This document shows positions 45,894 through 58,576 of a stretch of DNA of 64,000 nucleotides, piece by piece. The translations under genes and the position numbers were made by a program. Source of the stretch: Dipteronia dyeriana (taxonomy: Eukaryota > Streptophyta > Magnoliopsida > Sapindales > Sapindaceae); NCBI GenBank assembly GCA_032871835.1, contig CM065296.1, positions 111,858,146-111,922,145 of the forward strand, read 5' to 3'. Every line of letters begins with the position of its first letter. Position 1 is the stretch's first letter. The notes beneath the pieces are model-generated. The model was not told the origin of the DNA and did not search any database. It saw only the letters and a list, made by a program, of their open reading frames with translations.

Positions 45894-47165
45894 TTAAGAT
45901 TTTAATCTCTCTAATTAGCGTTAATTTAGGTTTGGTCAACTAGTTTTTGAATTATTAACTTTAGTCCACTAGCTCTCTAACACTACCTATTCAAGTCCTT
46001 ACTGTCCAATTCCGTTAGTTTTTCGTTGACTTCAGTTAGGTCAACAAGGGAGTTATGGGAAATTTGACAAAAGCTTCTAGAAGGTTTTCATAAACAAGGG
46101 TAAAAATGATATTTCATAATGTAAATTTTTTTAAAATTAAAAAATATATTAAAATCATTAATATTAAACATTAAAAACATAAATTAAAAAAATTAAAAAG
46201 ATGCAAATACCATTGATAAATTTATATAATTACACTTTACAAATTTATATAATTATATATCAACCCATATAGCAATTAAACAATAACCACAAAACTTTAT
46301 AAAATAAGAAATTGACCCTAACATACTAAATTTCTCCAGACCCCTTCATCTCTCTTAGTCCCTCTCACTCGTTCAACACCACCACCATCACCACTACCAC
46401 CACTAAAAACAAAACGATCTGAACCACCATCACCAAACCCTCTATCGAGATCTCATCTCTCTCTTTCTCGATCAAACTCATTTATCTCTTTCTCTTTCTC
46501 TCGATCTCTTCACGGATTCAACAGGGTTTTTTTTTATTCTGATTCAATGTGTTCTTGGTTTGGTGACAGTGGTTGAGTGATTTGTGATTCACTGGGTGTG
46601 GTGGATGGTTGATTTTAGTAGAGGGAGGGGTTTTTGGGTTGGATTTTGGTGGTGGGAGGGTTTGGTGATTCCATGGAAATATGTGTGTAAGAGGCTGGAA
46701 TGGGTGGAAAACGGTCTGGAGAAGGGCCGACCGACGTTCTGGCAAAAAGTCATCGGAAACGATGCCAAAAACAGTGTAGAACATACGGGTTTTATGTTGA
46801 GGTCAACCATCGGGTCCGGGTCGGGCACGTGCAGGTCGACGAGTCGCTGGCTAAAGAAGACGACGTGACATCACACTGATGCAATGAGGTATACTCAGTA
46901 ATGTCTTGGGCGCGCTCAGTGGCCCAAGTTGACTTGTTTCTGGGTGCAATTGGATCTAGGATGGGGTGCGCTTAGCAGGCCTAACAACCCACTTCATTAA
47001 GGGTATAAGGGTCTTTTCACAGGTACCAAGGGTAGAATGGTCATTTTTCCCTTTGACTTTATCATTTAACGGAAATCGTGAAAGAAGGACTAAAGTTAGT
47101 AATTCAAAAAACTAGTGGACCAAACCCAGATTAACGCTAACTAAAGGAACTAAAATCATAATATC

Positions 47166-47166
<1 letters not shown>
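45886..47166. mobile_element. 1.28-kb element with about 75-bp TIRs and captured sequence
   Basis: The left end has 'ttagcgttaattta', then 'ggtttggtc', then 'aactagtttttgaatta', then 'taactttagtcc'; the right end, read on the reverse strand from 47166, has 'ttagcgttaatctg', then 'ggtttggtc', then 'cactagttttttgaatt', then 'taactttagtcc'. These match closely over about 70 bp. Inside, 46320-46900 is GC-richer: a CT-rich leader-like stretch, then an open frame (46584-46868, RLEWVENGLEKGRPTFWQ) that I do not recognise. A gene-fragment carrier of the Pack-MULE type is likely. It sits in AT/TA repeats, so the target duplication cannot be read. Confidence 0.7.
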
Positions 47167-47205
<39 letters not shown>

Positions 47206-47484
47206 TTTCCTTACATGTGGGTTATTGGATTTAAATGATTTGACTTTGTTATATTCACTTGTCAAATCATCTTTTAAATTCATTAGCCCATATGCAAGTA
47301 ACTAATATTTTATATCAGTTCGAACTAACAATAGAAAGAATATATATATATATTATATATTACCAAAACATACGTTGAAGATATAGAACAAAATATAGCA
47401 AACTAAGAAATATAGGAAATAAAAGACTTACACAAGCAATAACAGGTCTGACAGCAAAGTTGATATACATAATAAGTCATAATC

Positions 47485-47607
47485 TTTATTGAGATTCAAG
47501 AGATTTTTACAAGAAGGAAAGAAAGAGAGAGAATTACAAAGGTTTTAAAAGCTTAAAACCAGAAAATTGAGCCTGCATTTCTAAGGGAATAAAAACCATA
47601 TTTATAG
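47485..47607 (-). promoter_or_regulatory. Viral promoter TATA and poly(A) signal, copy 1
   Basis: The minus strand has CTATAAATATGG (47607-47596) and AATAAA (47490-47485) about 110 nt later. A promoter shortly upstream of the poly(A) signal is how Caulimoviridae make a terminally redundant pregenomic RNA. Confidence 0.65.
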
Positions 47608-47853
47608 ATCAGAGAACAAACTCTGATAAAGTAAAGTAACCTAATCATGATTTCTTTTTAAATATACAAATGATTTGTAGATTTGTTCCTTTGTGCCTAC
47701 AGTCTACTATTCTGGATCAGAAGATGATAAATCTCAATCTGTGATTGTCAATTTGTCCTTTTATGCCTACAGTTTACTATTATGGATCAGAAGATGATAA
47801 ATCTTAATCCGTGATTGAAGTTATTTGTTGGGTAAAAGCATCCTTTGAGGAGA

Positions 47854-49236
47854 TTAGTCATGACCAAAATAAGTGGTGGGATCATCACTATCATAATTGT
47901 CTTCTTCTTTATCTTCAATTTTATCTTGATTGTCTGATTTTGTATCCGCCTGAGACATACTAGTCATTGTCCTCTTCATTTCTTCAGCTATTTTCAGTAA
48001 TTCATCAGGAGTGCTTGCAGCAACAATTCGAGCTTGGTTTTGAGATTTAGCCATAAGAAACGGAGACTGGTCCGAAGATTTATTGCAAAATGATGGATTT
48101 TTAGAGAACCATTTAGATACTCTTTCTTTTCCATGCTCGGAAAGATTCATACCGCTCCGCCATTTAATTTTTTTCTGTCTACCAAAGTATGCAACATGAA
48201 CATTGCCAATGAGTTTGTCAACAATAGAATACTCTAACATGAGAATCCATGTTAGGTTGAAATGGACTAAATATAATAATAAGTCGGGGATAAATTCCCA
48301 ATCATCTGGCTTGGTTAATAATGATAACCCTAGACCATAGCCTTCTTTAACTAATTGAGGAAGAAAATCGATAGTAGGTCCATATTTATCCCACCATTTA
48401 AGGAACCATATTGGAATATGTAGTGGGAAGTTTTTGTCAAATAAATAAACCATGACAAAGAATTACCAGGGTTTTGACCATAAAGAAATTTTGTCCAAGC
48501 CTCAATATAGTCCCAATAAGAGAATCCAGAGACATAAAAAATCCTGGAAAATCTCCTTGTTTGGTTAGGATTACCACCTCATTGGTCTAGAGTAATAATC
48601 TTCCAAAATTTAATTTTTCAAAAGATTAACTTTTCCTTGTCGATTTTGTCAAAAACATCTGAGATAAAAATAGAGTCCGTGTCAACCAGAATGAATTCAT
48701 AAAAAATATGTCTATTTGATAAATCTTTAGGAATTCTGTCAAACATGGGATTAATAAGATCATCCGTAAGTTTTTAGGTTCCTTAAAATAATGATCTAAT
48801 AATAGAGATGTCTCTAAGGGGGGAAATCTGTCAAAGAAGGGTTTAAGAATATAAGAATATGTCTGGTTATTGATTTTGGGGAGAGCATGTGAGATGGCTT
48901 GATATCCAGGATTGTTGGAGGTTGGTTTATCTTGTTTTTTAGAATGTGGGCTAATATGTGCGGAAGTGATGGTCTTGAATGAGCTGTTATCTGTCTTTAA
49001 GGGAGAAAAACTGTTGAATATTTGCAGTTGATTTTGTGAATCTTGTCGAGATGATGGTCCAATGAATTGTTGAGATTGAGGATGAATATGTTGAGATATC
49101 AAGGATAAAGCATATTTGTCTTTGTGATTTGGTTTTGGAGTATATGAGATAAGTCATGATTGATTGTCAGTTTTTGGTCTGGTGATAGTGATGGCCTAAT
49201 ATTCCGGCCACCTCTTCCTCATCTACTGTTATTCAT
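47854..49236 (-). pseudogene. Pararetrovirus ORF2, copy 1, degenerate
   Basis: A protein of unknown function that follows the polymerase ORF. Its ATG overlaps the ORF1 stop as ATGA (49236-49233). A TGA after five codons and several later breaks (near 48626 and 48460) disrupt it. Readable parts are 49102-48626 (Ser/Gln-rich, then YSYILKPFFDRFPPLE) and 48453-47854 (FPLHIPIWFLKWWDKYGP at the start, an acidic C-terminus DPTTYFGHD). It is homologous to 56709-58093 on the other strand. Confidence 0.75.
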
Positions 49237-52200
49237 GGGTTTTTTCCCTGTAAAAATTCTCTGGTCAAAAAATCTAGAAGACTATTGTCAGTTCCTTTAA
49301 TGTATTCAATATCAAAATCAAAAGCAGATAATAAAGCTTGCCATCTAGCAAAAATTTGTTTGGAAGCAAGATTCTTAACATCTTTTTTCAAAATGAATTT
49401 GGCAGATTGTAATCTACTTTTAAAAAGAATTTTTGGTTGATAAGATCATCTTGCAATTTTTGTATAGTCAGAACTATAACCAAAATCTCTTTTTTGACAG
49501 TAGAATATTTTTGTTGGGTAACGTTCTACAAACCCGAAACATATCTGACTAAGCATTCTTTGTCATTAATTATTTGTTTTAGAATACCTCCGTACCCTAA
49601 CTCAGAGGCATCAGTTTCAACAATTTTTGGGGCACTGGGATGATAAATAAACATGCAAGGAAGTTTTTTGACATGTTGTTTTACTTGTTGGACGACAGAA
49701 GTATGTTCTTCTGTCCAAGGTAAAGGATTTGTTTTTAATCTTTGAAAAAGAGATTTGCAAATAAGTCTCAATTCTTTGTAAAAGTTGGCAATATAGTTTA
49801 AACATCCTAAAAACCTTTGTAATTGTTTTTTATCTTTTATTTCATTAGGAAATTTGTCAGCAAATTCAAAGCTTCTTTGTATGGGAATGATAGTACCTCT
49901 CTTTATGTTATGTCCTAGGAATCTGATATGTGTTTTAAATAAATGAATTTTTGGGGCAGAAATAACTAAACCATGGAATTTTATAGTCTTCAGAAAAATT
50001 TCGAGATGTTTCCAATACTGATCAATATTATTAGAGAATATCAAAACATCATCAATATAAACTATTGAAAATCCTGTAAAAGGATTAAAAATTTCATTCA
50101 TGATACATTGAAATTCACTAGAAGCATTTTTCAAGCCAAATGGCATAACGTTCCATTCATATTGTCCAAAAGGTACCGTAAATGTTGTTTTATAGCGGTT
50201 TTTTTCAGCAATTTGGATTTGTCAAAAGCCAGATATCATATCAAATTTGGAAAACACAATAGAATTATAGAGTATTTTTAATAAGTCTGATTTGTTAGGA
50301 ATTTGATATCTTATCCATTGGAGTGAATCATTCAATGATTTATAATTAATCATAAGTTTAGGAACTCCTCTTTCTATTTCAGCATTCTTTGAACATAAAA
50401 GGCATGACAACTCCAAGGTGACTTAGAGGGCCTGATGAGTTGTTTTTGTAATAAGTCTTGGATTTTTTTTTTGTAATATTCAACCATTTCAGCTGTCATT
50501 TGGATAGGTCTAGCTTTAGTAGAAATTCCTTTTTCATTGAAATCTTTGTTATAAGGGAGGGTGGTAATATGTTTTTTTTCTATTCCAAAAGTCATTAGGA
50601 ATTGAAGAACATACTTCTTTTTCTATTTTGGTTTTGAAATTGTTAATCTTGTTTCGGGGGCTAGGATCCTTAAGTTGTTTTTCTTGTCTTTTAAAAACTA
50701 AGTCATCTTTAAGGAAATAAAGTTGGGTTTGTTTTTTATTGAGATTGACAATACAATTTTCTAGGCTAACATGGTTATCTTTATGAATACATTCTTTTTT
50801 CAAAATATTCAAATCTTTTACAAGGACAGGGAAAATGAAAGAGAAAAGAATTTCCTTTCCTAGATATTCAGTAACAATTCCTTCACTAGTGACCTTAAAA
50901 GGTGATATAAGATATATAAGAATGGTAACCCTAATATCACATTTTGGGATAGGGTTTTTACCATAAGAAAGTCATTTGTGTAACATATCCCTTCATTACA
51001 AACTCTAACATTAGTGAGTTTATATTGTATTTCTAATTTTTGCTTGTTTGCTCCATGTAGAGTTTCAGTGGTTAATTCAAGATATTTTGTAGATACAAGG
51101 GCTTCCTTTATACAATTGAGATCAACTCCTGTATCTACTAAAGCATTAACTCTAAGATTGTAATCTGAAGAGATTCTAATGTCTATTTCTATATACCATT
51201 TTTGAATTATAACTTCTCTAGCAATATTAATTTGGCTAGAATGATTAAGATTAGCAACCAACTCTTGATCAGGTTGGGCGGTGTCTGAATCATCAGAACT
51301 GTTAAAGTTAGGTTCTTTAGAAATAGGAGAAAGTTTAGGAATAGAAGAATGATCTTTTATGCTATTTTGGATTTGTATGTCTTGGATATTTTTCTTTATA
51401 GTTTTTATTTCTTCTTTAATGTTCTGGATTTCTTACTACAGATCAGTAATATTAACCTTTCTTGTTTTGGAATTTTGAAAATATCCCAAAACATTTTCAT
51501 CAAAGTCAGGTGTTTGGAATGGAGCATTTTTGAATGGTTTATTATGTTTAGAGGATGGTGTCGAACTACTGGGGGTTGCTTCTTTAGCAATCTTTTGTTG
51601 CAGTTGTCTGATATGTTTTGATTTTTGTATGGGATCTTCTATGTTGTCGATTATGCTAAGGATAAGAGAATAATCATGTTGGTCGAGGACATTAATTTCT
51701 TTGCAAACATAAGGTTGTATGTTCGTATCTGTTCTAGAAGAGGAGTCAAAAGATGTTTCATCATAAGATTCTTCTAAAACTAAGACTTATTCTAGGGAAC
51801 TAGTTGTTTCAATACTGGAATCAGAATCTTCATAGAGGACTTGGAGTATTTTATCTTTAATGTTATCTTCTATGTCTAAACTTCTGATTTTATTCTTTTG
51901 TTCTGGACATCTATTAGCGTAATGTCATTCTTTTCCGCACTTGAAACATTTCATTGATTTTTTAAATTATTTAGAATTTTCCCTCTGTTTTTTTTAGTGT
52001 AGTCTGGAAAATAATTAGCAGTTTTTCCTGATATGTAAGCCGATTCTCCCTTAGGTATGTATTTTCTTTTTGTTTTGTATTTGTTCTTTTTATACTTATT
52101 AATATCTTTGGGGAATTTTCTTTTTCTAGGATTAGGAAGTTTGTCAAAACCAAATTGCTCACACCATGAACCAAGTTCTGCTTTGGTAGTCAGTTTTTGT

Positions 52201-55035
52201 TTTTTCGGTTGGCTTTTGAGTTTGATGTCATTGCACAATTGTAATGCTACTATATTAATGGTGGCTATGATTTCTCCATAAGTCCAGGTGTTAAGGTCTA
52301 TTTGAGACCAGTCAGAAACACTCATTTGTTCTATCATTTTGTCTCTAACTTTAGTAGAAAAAAGCTTAGGTAATCTTGATATGAACTTTTCTTCCCAATA
52401 AGAATTGGCATTATCAGTACGCTGAAGGACTCTGCTCAAGAATATATCTTTATACCATTTGAAATCATTAAGTTTTTTACACTTAAGGTTTTGGAGTTTT
52501 GAATTTTTTTTCCCTTGGAGTCTATTAGGGTTTCCTACAAAATGAATTAACATGGTATAATATAATACATCAATGTCATCTGGTTGGGATGTGGTAGTAG
52601 TCGTGGATGTAGAAGGTATAAATGATGCAGGGTCAATGGAAGTTCTTGTGGGTGTATTCGTGACTATTTCTTTGGTATGGTTTATGATAATGGTTCTGGC
52701 ATTTAGACTGAGAGTGTGAGACCACCAACAAAATAATTGGCCTTCGAACCCCATGGTAAGGGATGTGACAGCGTCAACATGGGTCATATTTTATTTTTAA
52801 ATATAAATATATCATATAGTGTGCATTTGTCTAAGGACTGTGATGATTTGATATTCTGATAATCCATCAATGTTGAATTGATAACAGGCATTACCTGTGT
52901 AGGCCCGGTAAATGACAGTTTCTTCATATTAGAGACCAGGAGGAGTAGGTCTAGGGTAATAAGGTTTTGTGTTTTAATAAAATCTAGTGTAATTGTGACT
53001 ATCTACTTTGTCGGTTGAGGTTATTCTTTGAACCATATTGTCAAAATTTTCTTCACTTGAGGAAGATACAAGAGATTTTTCTAAAGTTTGGACTTCTGGT
53101 TTGGGTAAATTCTGAAGTCTTTCTTCTAAGGCTTTTATCAAATCTTTTTTATCAAGTAAATGATCAAAACATTTTTCAATACCAATATGATCAGGGAATA
53201 AGAGGACTTCTGAATCATATTAAGGAAGTTTAGACTTCAATTTTCTATCAATAGTCTCATGAGGGACAAAAACTTGAGATGTTTCTTTTGGAAAGGGGGT
53301 AGTTGTTGATTTAGAAATATTGAGATCAATTATTTCCAATTGTTCTCCTAAAGAATTTAAGAAAAAGTTGGTATAATTGTTTTGTCTCATAACTATACCA
53401 ATTTGTTGTGATGAGGATAGGACAGAAGGTGATAATGGATCATCAAATATAATGAAAGGAGTACATTCTGTAGTGTTATTGTCATTGTCAAGGTCTTCAT
53501 TAGGCAATTCAATTTCAAAGTGTCTAGGAGGAGGATGGACTTGTTTTTCTTTTCCTCTTTTTGTTTTATAAGTTCTTATATTTGATTGATTAATAACAAG
53601 GCATTGTTGTTCAAGATTTTTCCTATTGGAATACCATTCAAAAAACGGTATTTCTTTGTTTAGTTTTTTAAGGTTTTCAATCCATCTATTATGGAATTGT
53701 TTTCTTTTCTTTTCATTATAACTGTTCTCATATTTTTCTCTTAAATTTTTGTTATGAGGGGAAAAATAATCAGTCATGAGGAGATTGTAATCGATATAGA
53801 CTTCTCTGTCTATCACATTAATGGATCTTGTCTGAGGTTTAGGTTCAATAATCTCAGTCAGAACTTGGGAAGGGGTAGGAGAAGTTTGTCCTTCATTGTT
53901 GTAAGTGTGAATAGGTTGGGCCACTTGTTCTGGTGTTTTATGTATATTGGTAATATGAGTAGAAATTGTAGGAATTTCAATATTTGTAGGTCTTCTTCTT
54001 CTAGAGATAAGGTTTATGTTTTCAGATGTTTCTCTAGAACTAGGGTTGTATCTGTCTTTCAAAATAGGGGTCTGATGATGCTTAGGAACAAGACTAGGGA
54101 TTTGCTGAGCAATGTTTAGTCTGGATAGACTGGATAAATAATTTATGGCTGTCTGAAAATCATCTATGGTTCTGGAATTGTCATGTTCTCTACAAGAAAT
54201 TCTTCTTCTGAATGATATTCTAAGAGTTCCATCTTGTTCAGTAACACATTCATGAAGATTTCTCATGAGTGGTTTATAACTAGGTTGGTCAACTTTTTCT
54301 TTAACCCAATCATCAGGGAAGTTAATATTTTCCCATTTAACAGGTACAAGTACAAGGACATTGACAGAAGGGGAAGCATTGAAACAAATAGTTTGTCCTT
54401 ATGGAATAGATGGGGGTATAAAACTAGGTATAAACCCAGAAGTTAAAACACGATAATGAACTCTGTATACCAATTTATAAGGGTTGGATCTTTCTAAAAA
54501 TTTGTAGTTATGAGTTTGTATGTCAATAACAAAGCATTTTTCTTTATGTTCATCAGTATTTAGGGCAATTGTAAAATTGGGGTAACATTGGAAATATATA
54601 GGTCCATAAGTCATGGTGGTTTCAGCCATTCCAAAAATGGATTCTTTATGATCCGTTATTCTTTTATCTCTTAAAACGATTAGTAAAGAATTATTAAGAC
54701 CTATCTTTGACAAAGGTTTGATGCCCACTTAGACACTCCCTATATGCATGTCATTATAACCAATTTTGTTGTAATGCTTTAAACTATTTTTTTTAATAGA
54801 TTGGTGGTAAAAGTACTATTCTGGAATTTAACATTTATTTCTTTGGTATTTGTCCCAGAAGAGTTCTGAAATCTAAAAGTTTTTTTTTATATATACTGTT
54901 ATGTTGAATATTGGGCAATTACCAATTGACTAAATCTTTGTCATTCAAATTAGTCTCATAATTAGCCACAGATTATCCTAAAGCACTATTCTCGTCATCT
55001 GGCTCTATTCCAGCTCTAGAACTACTTGAAGACAT
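49233..55035 (-). pseudogene. Pararetrovirus ORF1 polyprotein, copy 1, degenerate
   Basis: Order of domains on the minus strand: start ATG 55035 (followed by stops near 54977 and 54914); 30K-type movement protein core 54728-54399 (KIGLNNSLLIVLRD); linker 54266-53220; coat protein 52787-51951 with a basic tail; coat zinc knuckle near 51948-51912 with a TGA between the second Cys and the His; aspartic protease 51261-50860 (VDTGVDLNC); reverse transcriptase 50595-49526 with YIDD at 50059-50048; RNase H from about 49650 (ETDASELGYGG). At least eight stops or frame changes separate these blocks, among them stops near 50219 and 49526. It is an old, non-functional integrant. The spacing of the domains is like that of family members, so little has been lost besides the frame. 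Confidence 0.85.
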
Positions 55036-55141
55036 GATAAAGAAATAAAATAATAATAAATCTAAGTTTTAACTCACAACCTGTTCCTGGGATATACAGA
55101 ATGCCTAAGCTCTCTTAGCAATCGGCTAACAAACCCTAAAA

Positions 55142-55231
55142 ATTCTTGACCAGGTTGGGTTGTGTCCGAATCATCAGAACCGTTAAAGTTAGGTTCTTTA
55201 GAAATAGAAGAAGGTTTAGGAATAAGAGAAT
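55142..55231 (-). other. Inversion junction between the two pararetrovirus copies
   Basis: 55142-55231 has the same orientation as, and matches, 51263-51348 of copy 1 ('caggttggg', 'gaatcatcagaac', 'gttaaagttaggttcttta'). From 55231 the sequence is the reverse complement of copy 1 (from about 51200 downwards). The switch falls at a 4-5 bp microhomology ('aatgg'). About 150 bp of virus is skipped. Confidence 0.8.
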
Positions 55232-56712
55232 GGTATATTGAAATAGACATTAGAATCTCTTCAGATTACAATCTTAGAGTTAATGTTTTAGTAGATACAA
55301 TAGCTGATCTCAACTGTATAAAGGAAGCCTTTGTACTTACAAAATATCTTGAATTGACCACTGAAACTCTACATGGAGCAAACAAGCAAAAATTAGAAAT
55401 ACAATATAAACTCACTAATGCTAGAGTTTGTAATGAAGGGATATGTTACACAAATGACAGGTGAAATGGTTGAATATTGTAAAAAAGAAATCCAAGACTT
55501 AATACAAAAGCAACTCATCAAGCCCTCTAAGTCACTTTGGAGTTGTCCTGCCTTTTATGTTCAAAAGAATGCTGAAATAGAAAGAGGAGTTCCTAGACTT
55601 GTGATTAATTATAAATCATTGAATGATTCACTCCAATGGATAAGATATCCAATTCCTAATAAATCAGACTTATTAAAAAGACTCTATAATTCTATTGTGT
55701 TTTCCAAATTTGATATGAAATATGGCTTTAGGCAAATCCAAATTATTGAAAAAGACCGCTATAAAACAGCATTTACGGTACCTTTCGAACAATATGAATG
55801 GAACGTTATGCCATTTGGCTTGAAAAATGCTCCTAGTGAATTTCAATGTATCATGAATGAATTTTTAATCCTTTTACAGAATTTTCAATAGTTTATATTG
55901 ATGATGTTTTGATATTCTCTAATAATATTGATCAGTATTGGAAACATCTCGAAAATTTTCTTAAGACTGTAAAATTCCATGGTTTAGTTATTTCTGCCCC
56001 AAAAATTCATTTATTTAAAAAATTTCCTAGGACATAACATAAAGAGAGGTACTATCATTCCCATACAAAGAAGCTTTGAATTTGCTGACAAATTTATTGA
56101 TGAAATAAAAGACAAAAAACAATTACAAAGGTTTTTAGGATGTTTAAACTATATTGTCAGCTTTTACAAAGAATTGAGACTTATTTGCAAACCTTTTTTT
56201 TAAAGATTAAAAACAAATCTTTTACCTTGGACAGAAGAACATACTTCTGCCGTCCAACAAGTAAAGCAGCATGTCAAAAAACTTCCTTGCATGTTTATTT
56301 GCCATCCCAGTACCCTAAAAACTGTTGAAACTGATGTCTCTGAGTTAGGGTACGGAGGTATCCTAAAACAAATAATTAATGACAAAGAATGCTTAGTCAG
56401 ATATGTTTCGGGTTCGTGGAACGTTACCCAACAAAAATATTCTACTGTCAAAAAAGAGATTTTGGCTATAGTTCTGACTATATAAAAATTGCAAGATGAT
56501 CTCATCAACCAAAAAATCGTTTTAAACGTAGATTGTCAATCTGCCCAATTCATTTTGAAAAAAGATGTTAAGAATCTTGGTTCCAAACAAATTTTTGCTA
56601 GATAGCAAGCCTTATTATCTGCTTTTATTTTGATATTGAATACATTAAAGGAATTGACAATAGCCTTCTAGATTTTTTGACCAGGGAATTTTTACAGGGA
56701 AAAAACCCATGA
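55231..56712 (+). pseudogene. Pararetrovirus ORF1 remnant (protease, RT, RNase H), copy 2
   Basis: The protease part (55231-55460) has the catalytic DTG changed: it reads VDTIADLNC. A 476-bp deletion against copy 1 joins the protease to the RT at 'caaatgac' (about 55450), shifting the frame. RT reads EMVEYCKKEIQDL, then INYKSLNDSLQWIRYPIPN, then FGLKNAPSEFQCIMNE. One base is missing from an A/T run just before YIDD (55894-55905), which throws the catalytic motif out of frame. RNase H (56320-56680) reads TDVSELGYGG with stops near 56486 and 56603. The stop overlaps ORF2 as ATGA (56709-56712). Dead. Confidence 0.85.
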
Positions 56713-58093
56713 ATAGCAGTAGAGGAGGAAGAGGTGGCCGGAATATTAGGCCATCACTATCACCAGACCAAAAACCGACAATCAATCATGACTTATCTCA
56801 TAATACTCCAAAACCAAGTCACAAAGACAAATATGCCCTATCCTTGATATCTCAGCCTATTCATCCTCAATCTCAACAATTCACTGGATCATCATCTCGA
56901 CAAGATTCACAAAATCAACTGCAAATATCCAACAGCTTTTCTCCCTTAAAGACATATAGCAGCTCATTCAAGACCATCACTTCCGCACATATTAGCCCAC
57001 ATTCTAAAAAACAAGATAAACCAACCTCCAGCAATCCTGGATATCAAGCCATCTCACATGCTCTCCCCAAAATCAATAACCAGACATATTCTTATATTCT
57101 TAAACCCTTATTTGACAGATTTTTCCCCTTAGGGGTATCTATATTATTAAATCATTATTTTAAGGAACCTAAAAACTTGCGGATGATCTTATTAATCCCC
57201 TGTTTGGCAGAATTCCTATAGACTTATCAAAAAAACATATTTTTTATGAATTCATTCTGGTTGACACGGACTCTATTTTTATCTCAGATGTTTTTGACAA
57301 AATAGATAAGGAAAAATTAATCTTCCGAAAAATTAAATTTTGCAAGATTATTACTCTAGACCAATGAGGTGGTAATCCTAACCAAACAAGGAGATTTTTC
57401 AGGATTTTTTATGTCTCTGAATTCTCTTATTGAGACTATATTGAGGCTTGGACAAAATTTCTTTATGGTCAAAACCCTGATAATTCTTTGTCATGGTTTA
57501 TTTATTTTGACAAAAACTTCCCACTACATATTCCAATCTGGTTCCTTGAATGGTGGGATAAATATGGACCTCCTATCGATTTTCTTCCTCAATTAGTTAA
57601 AGAAGGCTATGGTTTATGGTTATCATTATTAACCAAGCCAGATGATTGGGAATTTATCCCCGACTAATTACTATATTTCTTCCATTTCAACCTAACATGG
57701 ATTCTCATGTTAGAGTATTCTATTGTTGACAAACTCATTGGCAATGTTCATGTTCCATACTTTGGTAGATAGAAAAAAATTAAATGGTGGAGCGGTATGA
57801 ATCTTTCCATGCATGACAAAGAAAGAGTATCTAAATGGTTCTATGAAAATCCATCATTTTGCAATAAATCTTTGGACCAGTCTCCGTTTCTTATGGCTAA
57901 ATCTCATAACCAAGCTCAAATTGCTGCTGCAAGCACTCCTGATGAATTATTGAAAATAGCTGAAGAAATGAAGAGGACAATGGCTAGTATGTCCCAGGCG
58001 GATACAAAATCAGACAATTAAGATAAAGTTGAAGATAAAGAAGAAGAAAATTATGATAGTGATGACCCCACCACTTATTTTGGTCATGACTAA
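56709..58093 (+). pseudogene. Pararetrovirus ORF2, copy 2
   Basis: Starts in the ATGA overlap. The first 170 codons are open (MNSSRGGRGGRNIRPSLSP, then a Ser/Gln-rich stretch, then ISHALPKINNQTYSYILKP). It then breaks at 57220 and again several times before the acidic end DPTTYFGHD and TAA (58091-58093). Better kept than copy 1 at the 5' end. Function unknown. Confidence 0.75.
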
Positions 58094-58371
58094 TCTCCTC
58101 AAAGGATGCTTTTACCCGACAGATATCTTCAATCACGGAAATATCTTCAATCACGGATTAAGAATTATCATCTTCTGATCCATAATAGTAAACTGTCGGC
58201 ATAAAATGACAAATTGACAATCACAGATTGAGATTTATCATCTTTTGATCTAGAATAGTAGACTGTAGGCACAAAATGACAAATCTACAAATCATTTGTA
58301 TATTTCAAAAGAAATCATGGTTAGGTTACATAATCATGGTTAGGTTACTTTATCAAAGTTTGTTCTTTGAT

Positions 58372-58380
58372 CTATAAATA
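58372..58380 (+). promoter_or_regulatory. Viral TATA box, copy 2
   Basis: CTATAAATA in 'gatctataaatatgg'; same position relative to ORF2 as in copy 1. It would drive outward (rightward) transcription. Confidence 0.65.
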
Positions 58381-58489
58381 TGGTTTTTATTCCATTAGAA
58401 AGGCATGTTCAATTTTCTGGTTTAAGCTTTTAAAACCTTTGTAATTCTCTCTCTCTTTCTTTCCTTCTTGTAAAAATCTCTTGAATCTC

Positions 58490-58495
58490 AATAAA
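58490..58495 (+). terminator. Viral poly(A) signal, copy 2
   Basis: AATAAA 110 nt after the TATA box. Confidence 0.65.
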
Positions 58496-58576
58496 GATTG
58501 TGACTTATTCTGTATATCAACTTTGCTGTCAGACCTGTTATTGCTTTTGTAAGTCTTTTATTTCCTATGTTTCTTA

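Larger units (their letters stand above)
47385..55141 (-). mobile_element. Endogenous pararetrovirus copy 1 (Caulimoviridae, florendovirus-like)
   Basis: A near full-length but decayed viral genome on the minus strand: leader, ORF1 (movement, coat, protease, RT, RNase H) at 55035-49233, ORF2 at 49236-47854, then a TATA and AATAAA region (47607-47485). A second, shorter copy lies head to head on the plus strand. No integrase is present, as expected for this family. ORF2 after the RNase H with an ATGA overlap is the feature that suggests florendovirus rather than petuvirus (from memory). Confidence 0.85.
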
